In this document: positions 42,556 through 51,155 of the stretch, one piece after another
Layout: each line of letters begins with the position of its first letter
Position numbering within the stretch: the first letter of the stretch is position 1
Assembly (NCBI GenBank): GCA_963665735.1
Contig: OY762444.1
Location: 372,001 to 436,000, forward strand
Length of the DNA: 64,000 nucleotides
Reading direction: 5' to 3'
From: CATOSK01 sp963665735
GTDB taxonomy: Bacteria; Chloroflexota; Dehalococcoidia; Lucifugimonadales; UBA3495
The notes under the pieces: generated by a model
Databases searched by the model: none
What the model was told of the DNA's origin: nothing
The model's input: the letters and a program-made list of their open reading frames with translations, nothing else
Program-made: the position numbers and the translations under genes

Positions 42556-43395
42556 ATGCCAACCTTCCTGCAACGCCTGGACGACGCTTGCGCCGCCACC
42601 GAAAGTCTGGTCTGCGTCGGCCTCGACCCCGACTTGGCCCGTATGACGGTGGCGGACGTGGCCGAGTTTAACCGGGCCGTCGTTTCCGCCACGGCGGAGT
42701 TTGCCGCCGCCTACAAGCCCAACCTGGCCTTCTACGAAGCCCTTGGGCTGCCGGGGTTGCAAGCCCTTCAAGATACGGTAAAGCATATCCGGCAAACTGC
42801 CCCCCACGCCATTATCATCGGCGACGCCAAGCGGGGCGACGGCGTTCCCCCGTCCTCCCAAGGCTACGCCCAGGCCATGTTCCAGGTCTGGGACTTCGAC
42901 GGCGTTACGCTGAACGCTTGGGGCGGCGGCGAAAACGTCGCCCCCTTTCTGGAAGACCCGGCGCGGGGGGCCTTTATCTGGTGCCGTGGCTCCAATCCTG
43001 GCTCCGCCGAGTTGCAGGACTTGACCGTTGTAGCCCCGGACGGCCCCATGCCCCTGTATCAACATCTGGCATCGCTGGCAAGCGGCTGGAACGGCCACGG
43101 CAACCTGGGCCTGGTGGTGGGCGCCACCGTTCCGCAGCAACTGGCCGAAGTTCGGCGAATTTGCCCCGATATGCCCCTGCTGGTTCCCGGCGTCGGCGCT
43201 CAGGGCGGGGAACTGGAAGCCTCGGTCAAGGCCGCCGTGGACGCCAAGGGCCGGCTGGCGTTGATAAACTCCTCCCGCGGCATCATTTACGCATCATCCG
43301 GGGCGGACTACGCTACTGCCGCCGGCATGGCAGCCGCCCAACTGCGCGACTCCATCAATCAAGTCCTGGAATCCGAGGGATTGGGTTGGCGCTAG
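42556..43395 (+). CDS. pyrF: Orotidine-5'-phosphate decarboxylase, subfamily 2
   Basis: The last step of UMP synthesis. This 279-residue protein shows VGLDPDLARM, YKPNLAFYEALG, the catalytic GDAKRGDG (Asp90, Lys92, Asp95) and LVPGVGAQGGELE, the phosphate-binding end. The length and spacing fit the long type-2 class. The start ATG 42556 has GGAGG upstream. It is encoded apart from the other pyrimidine genes at 51-59 kb. Confidence 0.95.
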   Translation: MPTFLQRLDDACAATESLVCVGLDPDLARMTVADVAEFNRAVVSATAEFAAAYKPNLAFYEALGLPGLQALQDTVKHIRQTAPHAIIIGDAKRGDGVPPSSQGYAQAMFQVWDFDGVTLNAWGGGENVAPFLEDPARGAFIWCRGSNPGSAELQDLTVVAPDGPMPLYQHLASLASGWNGHGNLGLVVGATVPQQLAEVRRICPDMPLLVPGVGAQGGELEASVKAAVDAKGRLALINSSRGIIYASSGADYATAAGMAAAQLRDSINQVLESEGLGWR

Positions 43396-43625
43396 ACCTG
43401 AACATCGGCGACGTTCTTCGCATGAAGAAACCCCACCCCTGCGGCAACAGCCTTTGGGAAGTCACCCGGCTGGGCGCGGACATCGGCATGGTCTGTCAGC
43501 AGTGCGGCCGTTATGTCATGCTGGCCCGCCCCTACCTGGAACGCCGGGTTAGGGAAATCATCCCCCGGCAAAGCTCCCGTCCCTCCGAATCAACGGTTTC
43601 CGGTCTGGGCGGCGACATTCCTTGA
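43386..43625 (+). CDS. DUF951-family zinc-binding-like protein
   Basis: A 79-residue protein with the DUF951 pattern LNIGDVLRMKKPHPCGNSLW, then GMVCQQCGRYVMLARPYLE. Three cysteines with a His could bind zinc. The start TTG 43386 overlaps the pyrF end by 10 bases, with GAGGGA upstream; a CTG at 43398 is also possible. The family is found in Gram-positives and Chloroflexota next to mechanosensitive-channel or ribosome-related genes. The function is unknown. Confidence 0.8.
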   Translation: MALDLNIGDVLRMKKPHPCGNSLWEVTRLGADIGMVCQQCGRYVMLARPYLERRVREIIPRQSSRPSESTVSGLGGDIP

Positions 43626-44869
43626 AGTTAGCCGAAATCCGGGCCGTCCTGGGCCGCTACCGGGGCGTAGCCTTCCTTTGCCTGACCATCTTCATTACCA
43701 GCGTCGGCATGGGCGCCATTGCCCCGGTGCTGCCCCTGTTCGCCGACCAGGAATACCACGTCACCCGCACCGAAGTCGGGCTGGCGGTGGGGCTGTTCGG
43801 CATGGCCCGGCTATTTTCCGGCTTGCCCGCCGGCTACCTTACCCAGCGGTTTGGCCGCCGTTTCGTCCTCAATTCCGGCACCGCCCTGAATTTCGTAGGG
43901 GCCGCGATGGTGGCGGTGTCCTTCAATTTTCCCTGGCTGATAGCCTGGCGTTTCGTCTCCGGCGTGGGCGCCAGTATGTACACCACCGGGGTAACCGTCT
44001 ATCTGCGCGACGCCGCCACCCCTGAAAACCGCGCCCGATTCCTCAGTCTCCACGAAATGAGCATCCTGGTTGGCCAAACCGTTGGGCCGGTGGCCGGCGG
44101 TTACATCGGCGAGCATTTCGGACTGCGGACGCCGCTAATCCTCCAGGCCGTGCTGATTCTGGCTGCCCTGTTCGCCCTCGTCCTCCGGGTGCCGGAAACC
44201 CGTCCCCAGGAAGCGGCGCCGCCGGCCCGGGGCCGGCCCGCCGGCCGTTCCGCCGCATCAACAGCCGCGCCGCCGGGTTCCCTGGGCCGGCTGCTGATAA
44301 GCCCGGCCTTCATCTTCGTCGGTCTATTTAGCTTGATGATAGTCGCCAACCGCCAGGGCGGACGGTTCAGCGTCATGCCCCTGTTCGGGGAAACCAAGGG
44401 ATTTCGCGCCGACCAGTTGGGAGCCTTCATCAGCGCAACCCACTTCCCCCAATTTTTCACCACAATGGCCTCCGGCTTTCTCTCCGACCGTTTCGGGCGC
44501 AAGTTTCCCATCATCCCGGCCACGGCCCTGATTGTCCTGGGAATCTTTGTCTTCATCCACGGCGATACCTTCACCGGCCTGATGATTTCCGGCGTCCTGC
44601 TGGGGTTGGGCGAAGGCTTGGCCGGCCCGCCCAGCGTCGCCTTCTTCGCCGACATTGCGCCCCCCGGCATGGAAGGCGTGACGATGGGGCTTTACCGCAC
44701 CTTCGGCGGTGTGGGGTCGGTAGTGGGCGCGCTATTGTTGGGAGGGGTGGCCGACCTGGCCGGTTTCGCCTGGTCGCTGCGGGTGGACGCTATCCTGCTG
44801 GCAATCTCGGCGGTGGGGGTGATGCTGCTGGTGCGGGAAACCGCCGGCCGCCGCGCCGCCCGAACCTGA
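43622..44869 (+). CDS. MFS transporter (12-TM)
   Basis: A 415-residue major-facilitator with the motif GYLTQRFGRR (after helix 2) and the matching GFLSDRFGRK in the second half, so a duplicated 6+6 topology. The substrate is not evident; drug- or sugar-type exporters look alike. The start TTG 43622 overlaps the DUF951 stop, so it forms an operon with pyrF and DUF951. Confidence 0.88.
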   Translation: MKLAEIRAVLGRYRGVAFLCLTIFITSVGMGAIAPVLPLFADQEYHVTRTEVGLAVGLFGMARLFSGLPAGYLTQRFGRRFVLNSGTALNFVGAAMVAVSFNFPWLIAWRFVSGVGASMYTTGVTVYLRDAATPENRARFLSLHEMSILVGQTVGPVAGGYIGEHFGLRTPLILQAVLILAALFALVLRVPETRPQEAAPPARGRPAGRSAASTAAPPGSLGRLLISPAFIFVGLFSLMIVANRQGGRFSVMPLFGETKGFRADQLGAFISATHFPQFFTTMASGFLSDRFGRKFPIIPATALIVLGIFVFIHGDTFTGLMISGVLLGLGEGLAGPPSVAFFADIAPPGMEGVTMGLYRTFGGVGSVVGALLLGGVADLAGFAWSLRVDAILLAISAVGVMLLVRETAGRRAART

Positions 44870-44912
44870 AAATCCCTTCTCCCTACGAGGGTAAGGGTTA
44901 GGGAGGGGGTGA
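44868..44912 (+). repeat. Family A repeat, degenerate arm
   Basis: CCCTTCTCCCTACGAGGGTA, then AGGGTTAGGGAGGGGGTGA. Confidence 0.75.
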
Positions 44913-44930
44913 AAACCCTCCCCATTCTTA

Positions 44931-44990
44931 ACCGTCATTCCGGCAAAGAGCCGGCCCCGTACCGCGATACGGGGCCGGAATCCAAAAATC
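44931..44990 (+). repeat. Family B palindromic repeat, extended form
   Basis: GTCATTCCGGCAAAGAGCC with the arm GGCCCCGTACCGCGATACGG, ending in CCGGAATCC. Confidence 0.8.
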
Positions 44991-45058
44991 CTACCCAATA
45001 ACTCCCCTGTCCCTTTGAGGCAGAAGGCCGGGGTCAAACCCGGTTCACCGACACCGCC

Positions 45059-46009
45059 TTAATCGGCAGGGGTGGCACTCGGCTCCTTGGCGACCCGCGG
45101 GCTGTTCCAGTCCGACAACTCCGGGTGGAACCCGGCCAGTTCCTCTTCCAGCGTGTCCATGAAGTTTCGCACCGCCTTGCCGTGGAACTTGCCCCGCAGG
45201 GTGCACATTCCGATTTCCCACGACGGGAAGAGGTGGTCCAGCCGCACCACTCCCAGACGGTCATGGTCGTCCGGGTGCAGGGTAAAGTCGCTGGCGATGG
45301 CGACGCCCAGCCCGATTTCCACGTACCGCTTGATTAACTCCGTGTTGTCCATTTCCAGCACGATGTCGTAATTGACGCCCTGCTCTTTCAACGCCTGCTC
45401 CACCGTCCGCCGCGTCAAACTTTCCGGCCCGGCCAGAATCAACGGCCACGAACCGGCGTCCTGCAACCGGATGGGCTGCCGGTGCAGCAGTTCGTGGTTC
45501 GGCGGCGTCATCAGCACCACGTTGTACTTGAAAAGTTCCACGAACTCCAAAGTCGGGTCATCCGACGGGGGCGCCGAGCAGAGGGCCAAGTCCAACTCCC
45601 CGGACTTGACCAGTTGAATCAGGGCGGTATAGGGCCGGGCAATCAGCCGCAGCCGCACGTCCGGGTATTCCTCCCGGAACCCCTGGATGGGCCTGGGAAG
45701 GTGGTGCAGCACCAGGTCCGGGTAGGCCCCCACCACGAAGGAACCCCGCCGCTCCGAGTAGTCCATCTGGTTTTTCAGCGTGTCCACCGAGTCCACAATG
45801 GGCGTAATCAGCTCCAGGAAGGTCGCCCCCTCCGAGGTTAGTTGTATGGGCCGTTTTATCCGGTCGAAAAGCGTGAGATCGAACTCGCTTTCCAGTTTCC
45901 GCAGGTGGGTGGTCACGGTGGGCTGGCCCAATTCCAACCGCCGGGCGGCCTTGGAAACGCTGCGCAGCCGCGCTACGTGGTAGAAGCTGATTATCTCCCG
46001 CAGTTCCAT
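45059..46009 (-). CDS. LysR-family transcriptional regulator
   Basis: A 316-residue LTTR. The winged HTH is in residues 1-60 (SVSKAARRLELGQPTVTTHL) and the substrate-binding domain begins near residue 90, with RIGLGVAIA-type elements (VEIGLGVAIASDFTL). It is divergent from the ferredoxin gene, with an AT-rich region between. LTTRs often regulate the divergent gene; whether it controls the ferredoxin is inference. ATG 46009 starts the protein. Confidence 0.9.
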   Translation of the reverse strand: MELREIISFYHVARLRSVSKAARRLELGQPTVTTHLRKLESEFDLTLFDRIKRPIQLTSEGATFLELITPIVDSVDTLKNQMDYSERRGSFVVGAYPDLVLHHLPRPIQGFREEYPDVRLRLIARPYTALIQLVKSGELDLALCSAPPSDDPTLEFVELFKYNVVLMTPPNHELLHRQPIRLQDAGSWPLILAGPESLTRRTVEQALKEQGVNYDIVLEMDNTELIKRYVEIGLGVAIASDFTLHPDDHDRLGVVRLDHLFPSWEIGMCTLRGKFHGKAVRNFMDTLEEELAGFHPELSDWNSPRVAKEPSATPAD

Positions 46010-46059
46010 TCAATTGTCCTCTCGGCCTACCGGCTTATGGCCTGCATCCATTGTTTCAA

Positions 46060-46125
46060 CGAATCCAATAGAATATATCATATAATATCGCTTGACAAAA
46101 TATCGAAGGAAATTGACAATGGCCT
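46060..46125. promoter_or_regulatory. Divergent promoter region, LysR gene / ferredoxin gene
   Basis: The stretch is unusually AT-rich for this genome. On the plus strand TTGACA (46092) is 17 bases from GACAAT (46115-46120), about 90 bases before the ferredoxin. On the minus strand TTGTCA (46098-46093) faces TATTCT or TATATT. Overlapping divergent promoters and LTTR boxes of the ATATCATATAATAT type are likely. Confidence 0.5.
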
Positions 46126-46210
46126 TTGATTACCTGGGCGGATAGGCGGAACGCTACTGCGCCTGCCTTGGGTCTGTTCGATTACACCCCTTGCTAATGG
46201 ATGTGCGGAC

Positions 46211-46453
46211 ATGGCTTTCGTAATAACCGAACCCTGCGTGGATGTCAAAGACGCCTCCTGCGTCTCGGTCTGCCCGGTGGACTGTATTCACTCCAACGAC
46301 GCAGAGAATATGTACTACATCAATCCCGACGATTGTATTGACTGCGCCTACTGCGAGTCGGCCTGTCCGGTAAACGCCATCTTCGATGAGTTTACCGTCC
46401 CCCCCCAGTGGCGCACCTACATCAACAAGAACCGGGAGTATTTCAAAAAATAG
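46211..46453 (+). CDS. Ferredoxin, 7Fe-type pattern
   Basis: This 80-residue ferredoxin has Cys9, Cys17, Cys21, Cys25 and Cys42, Cys45, Cys48, Cys52. The first group (C-x7-C-x3-C-x3-C) lacks the middle cysteine of a standard 8Fe ferredoxin, as in the [3Fe-4S][4Fe-4S] type. The second group (DCIDCAYCESACPV) is a normal [4Fe-4S] set. It resembles Azotobacter FdI in the first 60 residues. The start ATG 46211 is preceded by a poor Shine-Dalgarno. Confidence 0.9.
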   Translation: MAFVITEPCVDVKDASCVSVCPVDCIHSNDAENMYYINPDDCIDCAYCESACPVNAIFDEFTVPPQWRTYINKNREYFKK

Positions 46454-46454
46454 C

Positions 46455-46494
46455 CTGGCGGTCCCGGCGTCCGACGCCGCAGCCGGGCCGTCAG
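46455..46494 (+). other. GC-rich hairpin after ferredoxin gene
   Basis: CTGGCGGTCCCGGC pairs with GCCGGGCCGTCAG with one bulge; there is no T-run after it, so a terminator role is uncertain. Confidence 0.35.
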
Positions 46495-46611
46495 CTGGAC
46501 TGCCACGGGCTTGCGCCCTGAGATGAGGCTTCCCTCCCCTCCGGTTCTCACTCCGTTCGCCCGCGCCCCCGGGGATGAAACGAATCCCCTGCGGGTTTGA
46601 TTGGAGACTTA

Positions 46612-48168
46612 GTGAGCCTTCTGACCGACACTCTCTCCCGGATGAATGTCCGGCGCACCTTCCGCGACCTGGGCACCGACCGCCAACGCCGGGAGACCAT
46701 GATTGCCTTGGCCTCCACGCAAATGCTGGTCCAACTGTCCAGTATGCCCATCGCCATGACCATCCCCTCGGTAGCCCGCCATTTCGACGTGGACGTTGCC
46801 ACCGCCGCCTGGATGGTCATTATCCGCCTGCTCATGCTGGGCAGCACCGTTTTCCTGGCCGCCCGCTTGGGCGAAAAGTTCGGCCACGTCCGGGTTTTCT
46901 TCGCCGGCGCTGTGGTCATGTGCGTTGGCAGCGTCCTTTCCGCCTTGTCCTTCGACATCTACCAACTGGTGTTGTGGAGCGGCTTGGTCGGTTTGGGCGG
47001 CGCGCTGATAACCGCCAATTCCAACGCCATCCTCGCCATCGTATTCAGCCCCGAAGAGCGGGGCCGGGCCTTCTCCGTGCCGGTGGTTTCCGCCCGTTTC
47101 GGCTCCCTCATCGGGCTGGCCGTGTTCGGCTCGGTGCTGCAATGGGTTCCCGGCATCGGCTGGCGGCTGGTTTTCCTGACTTCGCTGCCCATCGGACTGC
47201 TGGCCCTCAAAACCGCCTGGCCCCTCATGAAATACCACGCCGAGCAGTTCGCCGGCCTGCCCCAGCATATCAAGATTGACTATATCGGCGCCGCCCTGAT
47301 GGTCTTGACGCTGGGCGCTTTCGTGCTGGCCGGCCTGCTGGTCAACGTGCGTTCCGAGACCCTGGTTTCGCCGGCTACCTTCCTGGACGGAAACATCCTC
47401 TTCCTGGTCTTTGCGGGGCTGTTCATCGGTTTCCTGGGCCTTTTCATGGCGGTGCAGACCGTCAGCCAGGAGCCTTTCGTGGATTTCCGGTACTTCAAGG
47501 AAAAGTACTTTTCCACCGCCCTTTACAGCAACACCACCTTCCATTTTTCCATGCTGGCCGTCACCACCCTAATCCCCATCATGGTGGAAAACGGCCTGGG
47601 CAAGCCGCCCATCTTCGTAACCCTGGTGCTGCTGCCCAACCAGTTGATGGGCCTGTTCCTGCCTACTTTCGCGGGATGGGTCTATGACCGTTACAACCCC
47701 CGCTGGCTGCGGCCCGGCGCGCTGGGCGGCATTGCCTTGGGGTTCCTGTTGCTGGGCATTTTCTCCGCCGACGTTGCCGTGTGGGGCATACCGCTGCTGA
47801 TGCTGCCCACTTACATCGGTTCCAACCTGTTCAACACCGCCAACAACGCCCTGGTGATGAACACCCTGCCCCAGAACCGCAGCTTCGCCTCCGGGATGCT
47901 GGAAACCACCCGGCAAATGGGCCACACCCTCGGCGCCACCGTGGGCGCTACCGTCCTTGGGCTGGCCCTCCCCGCAACCATCGCCTTGATGTCCCTGGGA
48001 GACGCCCAAGCCATGTACCGGGAAGGGTTCCGGCTGGCCGCCCTGGCCGTGGTCTGGACCATGCTTTCCGGCAGCATGGTAGCCATCTTCCAGAAAATGC
48101 CCGAAGGCATGGGGCCGCGGCGCGCTCCCCAACCCGCCGCCCAAGCCACCGGCGGCGGCGACGGCTAA
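46612..48168 (+). CDS. MFS transporter, DHA2/EmrB-like (14-TM)
   Basis: A 518-residue drug:H+ antiporter-like protein of about 14 helices. Motif A appears as AARLGEKFGHVRVFF in loop 2-3, and the antiporter motif C area is FGSVLQWVPGIGWRLVFL. The start GTG 46612 has GGAGA upstream; TTG 46597 extends it by 5 residues. No TetR/MarR regulator is adjacent. Confidence 0.88.
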   Translation: MSLLTDTLSRMNVRRTFRDLGTDRQRRETMIALASTQMLVQLSSMPIAMTIPSVARHFDVDVATAAWMVIIRLLMLGSTVFLAARLGEKFGHVRVFFAGAVVMCVGSVLSALSFDIYQLVLWSGLVGLGGALITANSNAILAIVFSPEERGRAFSVPVVSARFGSLIGLAVFGSVLQWVPGIGWRLVFLTSLPIGLLALKTAWPLMKYHAEQFAGLPQHIKIDYIGAALMVLTLGAFVLAGLLVNVRSETLVSPATFLDGNILFLVFAGLFIGFLGLFMAVQTVSQEPFVDFRYFKEKYFSTALYSNTTFHFSMLAVTTLIPIMVENGLGKPPIFVTLVLLPNQLMGLFLPTFAGWVYDRYNPRWLRPGALGGIALGFLLLGIFSADVAVWGIPLLMLPTYIGSNLFNTANNALVMNTLPQNRSFASGMLETTRQMGHTLGATVGATVLGLALPATIALMSLGDAQAMYREGFRLAALAVVWTMLSGSMVAIFQKMPEGMGPRRAPQPAAQATGGGDG

Positions 48169-48176
48169 AGGGATGC

Positions 48177-48220
48177 AAAAATCCCCTCCCCCTAGACGGG
48201 GGAGGGCTAGGGTGGGGGTG
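48177..48220 (+). repeat. Family A G-rich hairpin repeat
   Basis: Loop AGAC, tail GGGCTAGGGTGGGGGTGA. The gap 48169-48519 holds two A and one B copies and no gene. Confidence 0.85.
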
Positions 48221-48267
48221 AACCCCGCGCTGAGCGTAGCCGGAGAGTGGAGGGGAACCCACCCCCA

Positions 48268-48302
48268 ACCCGTCATTCCGGAGAAGGCCGGAATCCAGAA
48301 AA
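48268..48302 (+). repeat. Family B palindromic repeat
   Basis: GTCATTCCGGAGAAGGCCGG, one arm mismatch. Confidence 0.75.
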
Positions 48303-48345
48303 CCCCCGGCCTTGGCCTTGTGGGAAGCCGAAGAAGCCGTCATCC

Positions 48346-48390
48346 AAAACCCCCTCCCCCTATTAGGGGGAGGGTTGGGGTGGGGGTGAA
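48346..48390 (+). repeat. Family A G-rich hairpin repeat
   Basis: Loop ATT, tail GGGTTGGGGTGGGGGTGA. Confidence 0.85.
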
Positions 48391-48519
48391 ACCGGACTTC
48401 ACCGCTACCTCCGCGGCCCCCTTCTTGTTGCCACCCACCAACCGCCAAGCTAAACTGGCCTTGGCCGAACAATCCCGGCCAACGCCAATCCCTGTTACTC
48501 CCGAAGGAGCTACCGAATC

Positions 48520-49473
48520 ATGGCCCTTTTCCTCCGCGACCACGAAGTTGACCAATGCGTAACCATGCCCGAAATGCTGGCCGCCATTGAATCCATGCAG
48601 CGTCATTTCGGCCAGGGCGAGGTCTATAACCTCCCCCGCCGCAAAATCATCGCCCCCGGCGGTATGCTCTCCGTCATGGGCGGCGGCCTGTTCTACGACG
48701 GACTTCTCGGTGTCAAGACCTATACCGTCGTCCGCGGCCAATACTCGTTCCAGGTCAGCCTCTACGACGCCGACACCGGCGCGCTGCTCTGCTACACCCA
48801 GGCCAACCGTCTGGGCCAGCTCCGCACCGGCGCCACCACCGGCGTGGCGGTCAAGCACCTGTCCAACGCCGACGCCGCCACCGTCGGAATCATCGGAACC
48901 GGCTACCAGGCCCCCACCCAGCTTGAGGCCGTCTCCCTGGTTCGCGGCGTCTCCACCGTCAAGGCGTACAGCCGCACCCCGGAACGCCGCGACGCTTTCG
49001 CCCAGACCATGACCGACTCCCTGGGCTTCGAGGTCAAGTCGGCCCCCACCAACCGGGCCGCCATCCAGGACTGCGACGTGGTTATCTGCATCGCCGCCAC
49101 CATGGAGCCGGTGCTGGAAGGCGAGTTGCTTTCCCCCGGCGCGCTGGCCATTGGGGCCGGCCCCACCACCTGGCGCGCCCGGGAAGTGGACGACGCCACC
49201 CTGACCCGCGCCAACCGCATCATCGTTGACTCGGCTGACCAGGCCCCGGTGGAAGCCGGCGACTTGGCCGGGGCCGTTGACCGGGGAATCCTCCAATGGA
49301 GCCAACTCCAGGAACTGCGCCACGTCGTCGCCGGAGTGGTAGCCGGACGGCAAGGCCCCGACGAAATCGTTTACGCCAAGCTCATGGGCACCGGCGTAGC
49401 CGACGTTGCCGCCGCCAAGCTGGCCTACGACAACGCCAGAGCCAACGGCCTCGGCGTAGAAATGGACTGGTAG
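48520..49473 (+). CDS. Ornithine cyclodeaminase/mu-crystallin family protein
   Basis: A 317-residue NAD(P)-dependent protein. The substrate region GLLGVKTYTVVRGQYSF (Lys66) leads into the Rossmann domain TVGIIGTGYQAPTQLEAVSL (residues 121-140). The C-terminal DQAPVEAGDLAGAVDRGI is family-typical. It may be an ornithine cyclodeaminase, an alanine dehydrogenase or a ketimine reductase; the motifs do not separate these. The start ATG 48520 has AAGGAG upstream. Confidence 0.88.
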   Translation: MALFLRDHEVDQCVTMPEMLAAIESMQRHFGQGEVYNLPRRKIIAPGGMLSVMGGGLFYDGLLGVKTYTVVRGQYSFQVSLYDADTGALLCYTQANRLGQLRTGATTGVAVKHLSNADAATVGIIGTGYQAPTQLEAVSLVRGVSTVKAYSRTPERRDAFAQTMTDSLGFEVKSAPTNRAAIQDCDVVICIAATMEPVLEGELLSPGALAIGAGPTTWRAREVDDATLTRANRIIVDSADQAPVEAGDLAGAVDRGILQWSQLQELRHVVAGVVAGRQGPDEIVYAKLMGTGVADVAAAKLAYDNARANGLGVEMDW

Positions 49474-49495
49474 GCCAGTGGTTCAGGGACACGCA

Positions 49496-50368
49496 TTAAC
49501 GGGGTCGTCGCAGCAAACGGTCCCCGCACCCGATGCAGTAAGCCGTGCGCGGAACATTCTTGGTTTGGCAATTGCTGCAAATCAATTCCCTGTTGCGGGA
49601 TATGACCGGCGTTCCGCAGTTTGAGCAATAGCGGTCGGCCATGCTTACCAGTTCCAGGCAAACGGTGCATTCCAACCGGGGATAGTTCCGTCGGAGCAAG
49701 AAAGGCGAAACCCTTTGGCCCCATTGGAATTTCCGGTATGTCCAAACTCCCCCTCCCACAGTGAGGAAAACAACGGACAAGACACCCAACGGCTCGAGGC
49801 TGGACGCCGCTACGTTGTACGTTCCGTGGACAACCGCCGCCAAACCCAACCCCACCCAGACCAACCAAGTGTGTTTTGCGCCCGGCAGTTTTTGCCTTCC
49901 CAGGAAATACCCCCAGATGTTTCCCGCGACCAAGTGCGCCACGGTGCTTAGCGGGGCCCGCAGCAACATCACTGCCGGCCCCAATGCCACCACGTAACCC
50001 AAGTTCTCTAACGAGGCGAACCCAAGGCTGGCAGCGGTGGCATACACCAGCCCGTCCACTGGTTCATCAAAGTATAGGGAACGGTACGGAAACAGCCTTA
50101 CTGCGGCGAATTTGCACGACTCTTCCACCGGCCCAACCACCAATAGCATTACTGTGGCAAACGATGCAATGCTGGCGCTTTCCGTGAAATGCTCCACCCC
50201 TAAAGGTAGTTCCAGCAAAACCGCCGGTATTGTCGCCAGGCAACCCAGGAAAAAGGTCAGGGCAACCAACCGCTTGGGTTCGGGCCGCAATTTATCTTGG
50301 CGCAGGAAAAACCATAGCCAGAACAACCCCGGAGCAAAGGAAACGAGCAATAGTCCCGAAAAGGTCAC
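49496..50368 (-). CDS. PrsW-like intramembrane protease with C-terminal zinc ribbons
   Basis: The 290-residue protein has seven or so helices with the PrsW residues: PVEESCKFAAV (two Glu), FASLENLGYV, PLSTVAHLVAGNIWGY and HGTYN. This suggests a CAAX-like glutamic or metallo-protease fold. Residues 225-290 are two zinc-ribbon units (ECTVC...YCSNCGTPV; ICSNCQ...YCIGCGDRL). The GTG 50368 start is one base after the RDD gene. The ribbons are not seen in classical PrsW, which cleaves an anti-sigma factor; here they may bind a partner. Confidence 0.83.
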   Translation of the reverse strand: MTFSGLLLVSFAPGLFWLWFFLRQDKLRPEPKRLVALTFFLGCLATIPAVLLELPLGVEHFTESASIASFATVMLLVVGPVEESCKFAAVRLFPYRSLYFDEPVDGLVYATAASLGFASLENLGYVVALGPAVMLLRAPLSTVAHLVAGNIWGYFLGRQKLPGAKHTWLVWVGLGLAAVVHGTYNVAASSLEPLGVLSVVFLTVGGGVWTYRKFQWGQRVSPFLLRRNYPRLECTVCLELVSMADRYCSNCGTPVISRNRELICSNCQTKNVPRTAYCIGCGDRLLRRPR

Positions 50369-50369
50369 T

Positions 50370-51155
50370 CTACCGGCCCGGACGTCGGATTACGACCGTG
50401 TCGCAAATCAAGTCGTGCAGACCTCTCTTGTCTTTCCGGAACGCAATCATCAGGTAGCCAACCCCCAACAGTAGCAGGGACAATTGACTGGCCCAATACC
50501 GCGCGAAAGCCCGTCCTATTCCAATCCGTGAACCATCAGGCCGCATGACCCGTAGCCGGCAAATGAACATTCCAATTGTCGCTCTCGCAAGGGCGATGGT
50601 TGCAGTGTAGTAGATTATGTCTTGGCCTAAGTCGAGGATGTCCGCGCGTCCAAACGAAACTTCCGTTTCGGAATCGAGGTCCAAAATCCCTTCGTAGTAC
50701 TCGGTTACTGACCCACCGCCTATAAGTGGCAAGAATATGGCGAATACCAGCAACATCAATGCCGTGTCAATCCAGAAGGCCAGGAACCGCCACCAGAACC
50801 CGCCGGGATACCCTTGAGCGAAAGCGGGTATCGCCCGAGCTGGTTCAGGGTCTCTGGCAACCCGTTCCTCCAATGGAAACCCACAAGCTCGGCAGTAAGC
50901 CGCCCTTGGTTCATTCCCTTGATGACACCGGGGGCATACAACCGCCGGGATAGCGTCCGTTGCTCCCGGTGGATTTTCGGCGTTCCCAGACGCAGGGCTG
51001 TCCTCTGCGAGCCGATGCCCACATGAAAAGCAGAAATTGTTGCTGGGTTCGTTGACCTCCCGGCAGGACGGGCATAATCCCCGGGCCTCACTTCCACAAG
51101 AAACGCAGAAGCTGGCCCCGGTGATGAGTTTCCCGCCGCAACGGTGACAATTCAT
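50370..51155 (-). CDS. RDD-family membrane protein with N-terminal zinc ribbons
   Basis: A 261-residue protein. Residues 1-95 hold three or more Cys-x2-Cys zinc ribbons (NCHRCGGKL, SFCVSCGSEARGLCPSC, VCPRCHQGNEPRAAYC). An RDD domain of three helices follows (GFWWRFLAFWIDTALMLL, RLRVMRPDGSRIGIGRAFAR). The RDD fold is of unknown or possible transport function. Its ATG overlaps the carB stop (ATGA), so it is read from the pyrimidine operon. It is coupled to PrsW, which carries ribbons as well. Confidence 0.83.
   Translation of the reverse strand: MNCHRCGGKLITGASFCVSCGSEARGLCPSCREVNEPSNNFCFSCGHRLAEDSPASGNAENPPGATDAIPAVVCPRCHQGNEPRAAYCRACGFPLEERVARDPEPARAIPAFAQGYPGGFWWRFLAFWIDTALMLLVFAIFLPLIGGGSVTEYYEGILDLDSETEVSFGRADILDLGQDIIYYTATIALARATIGMFICRLRVMRPDGSRIGIGRAFARYWASQLSLLLLGVGYLMIAFRKDKRGLHDLICDTVVIRRPGR

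Noticed and set aside
42918..43384. Upstream extension of the DUF951 frame into pyrF
   Set aside because: Arg/Gly-rich sequence overlapping the well-supported PyrF; only the part from 43386 is protein-like.
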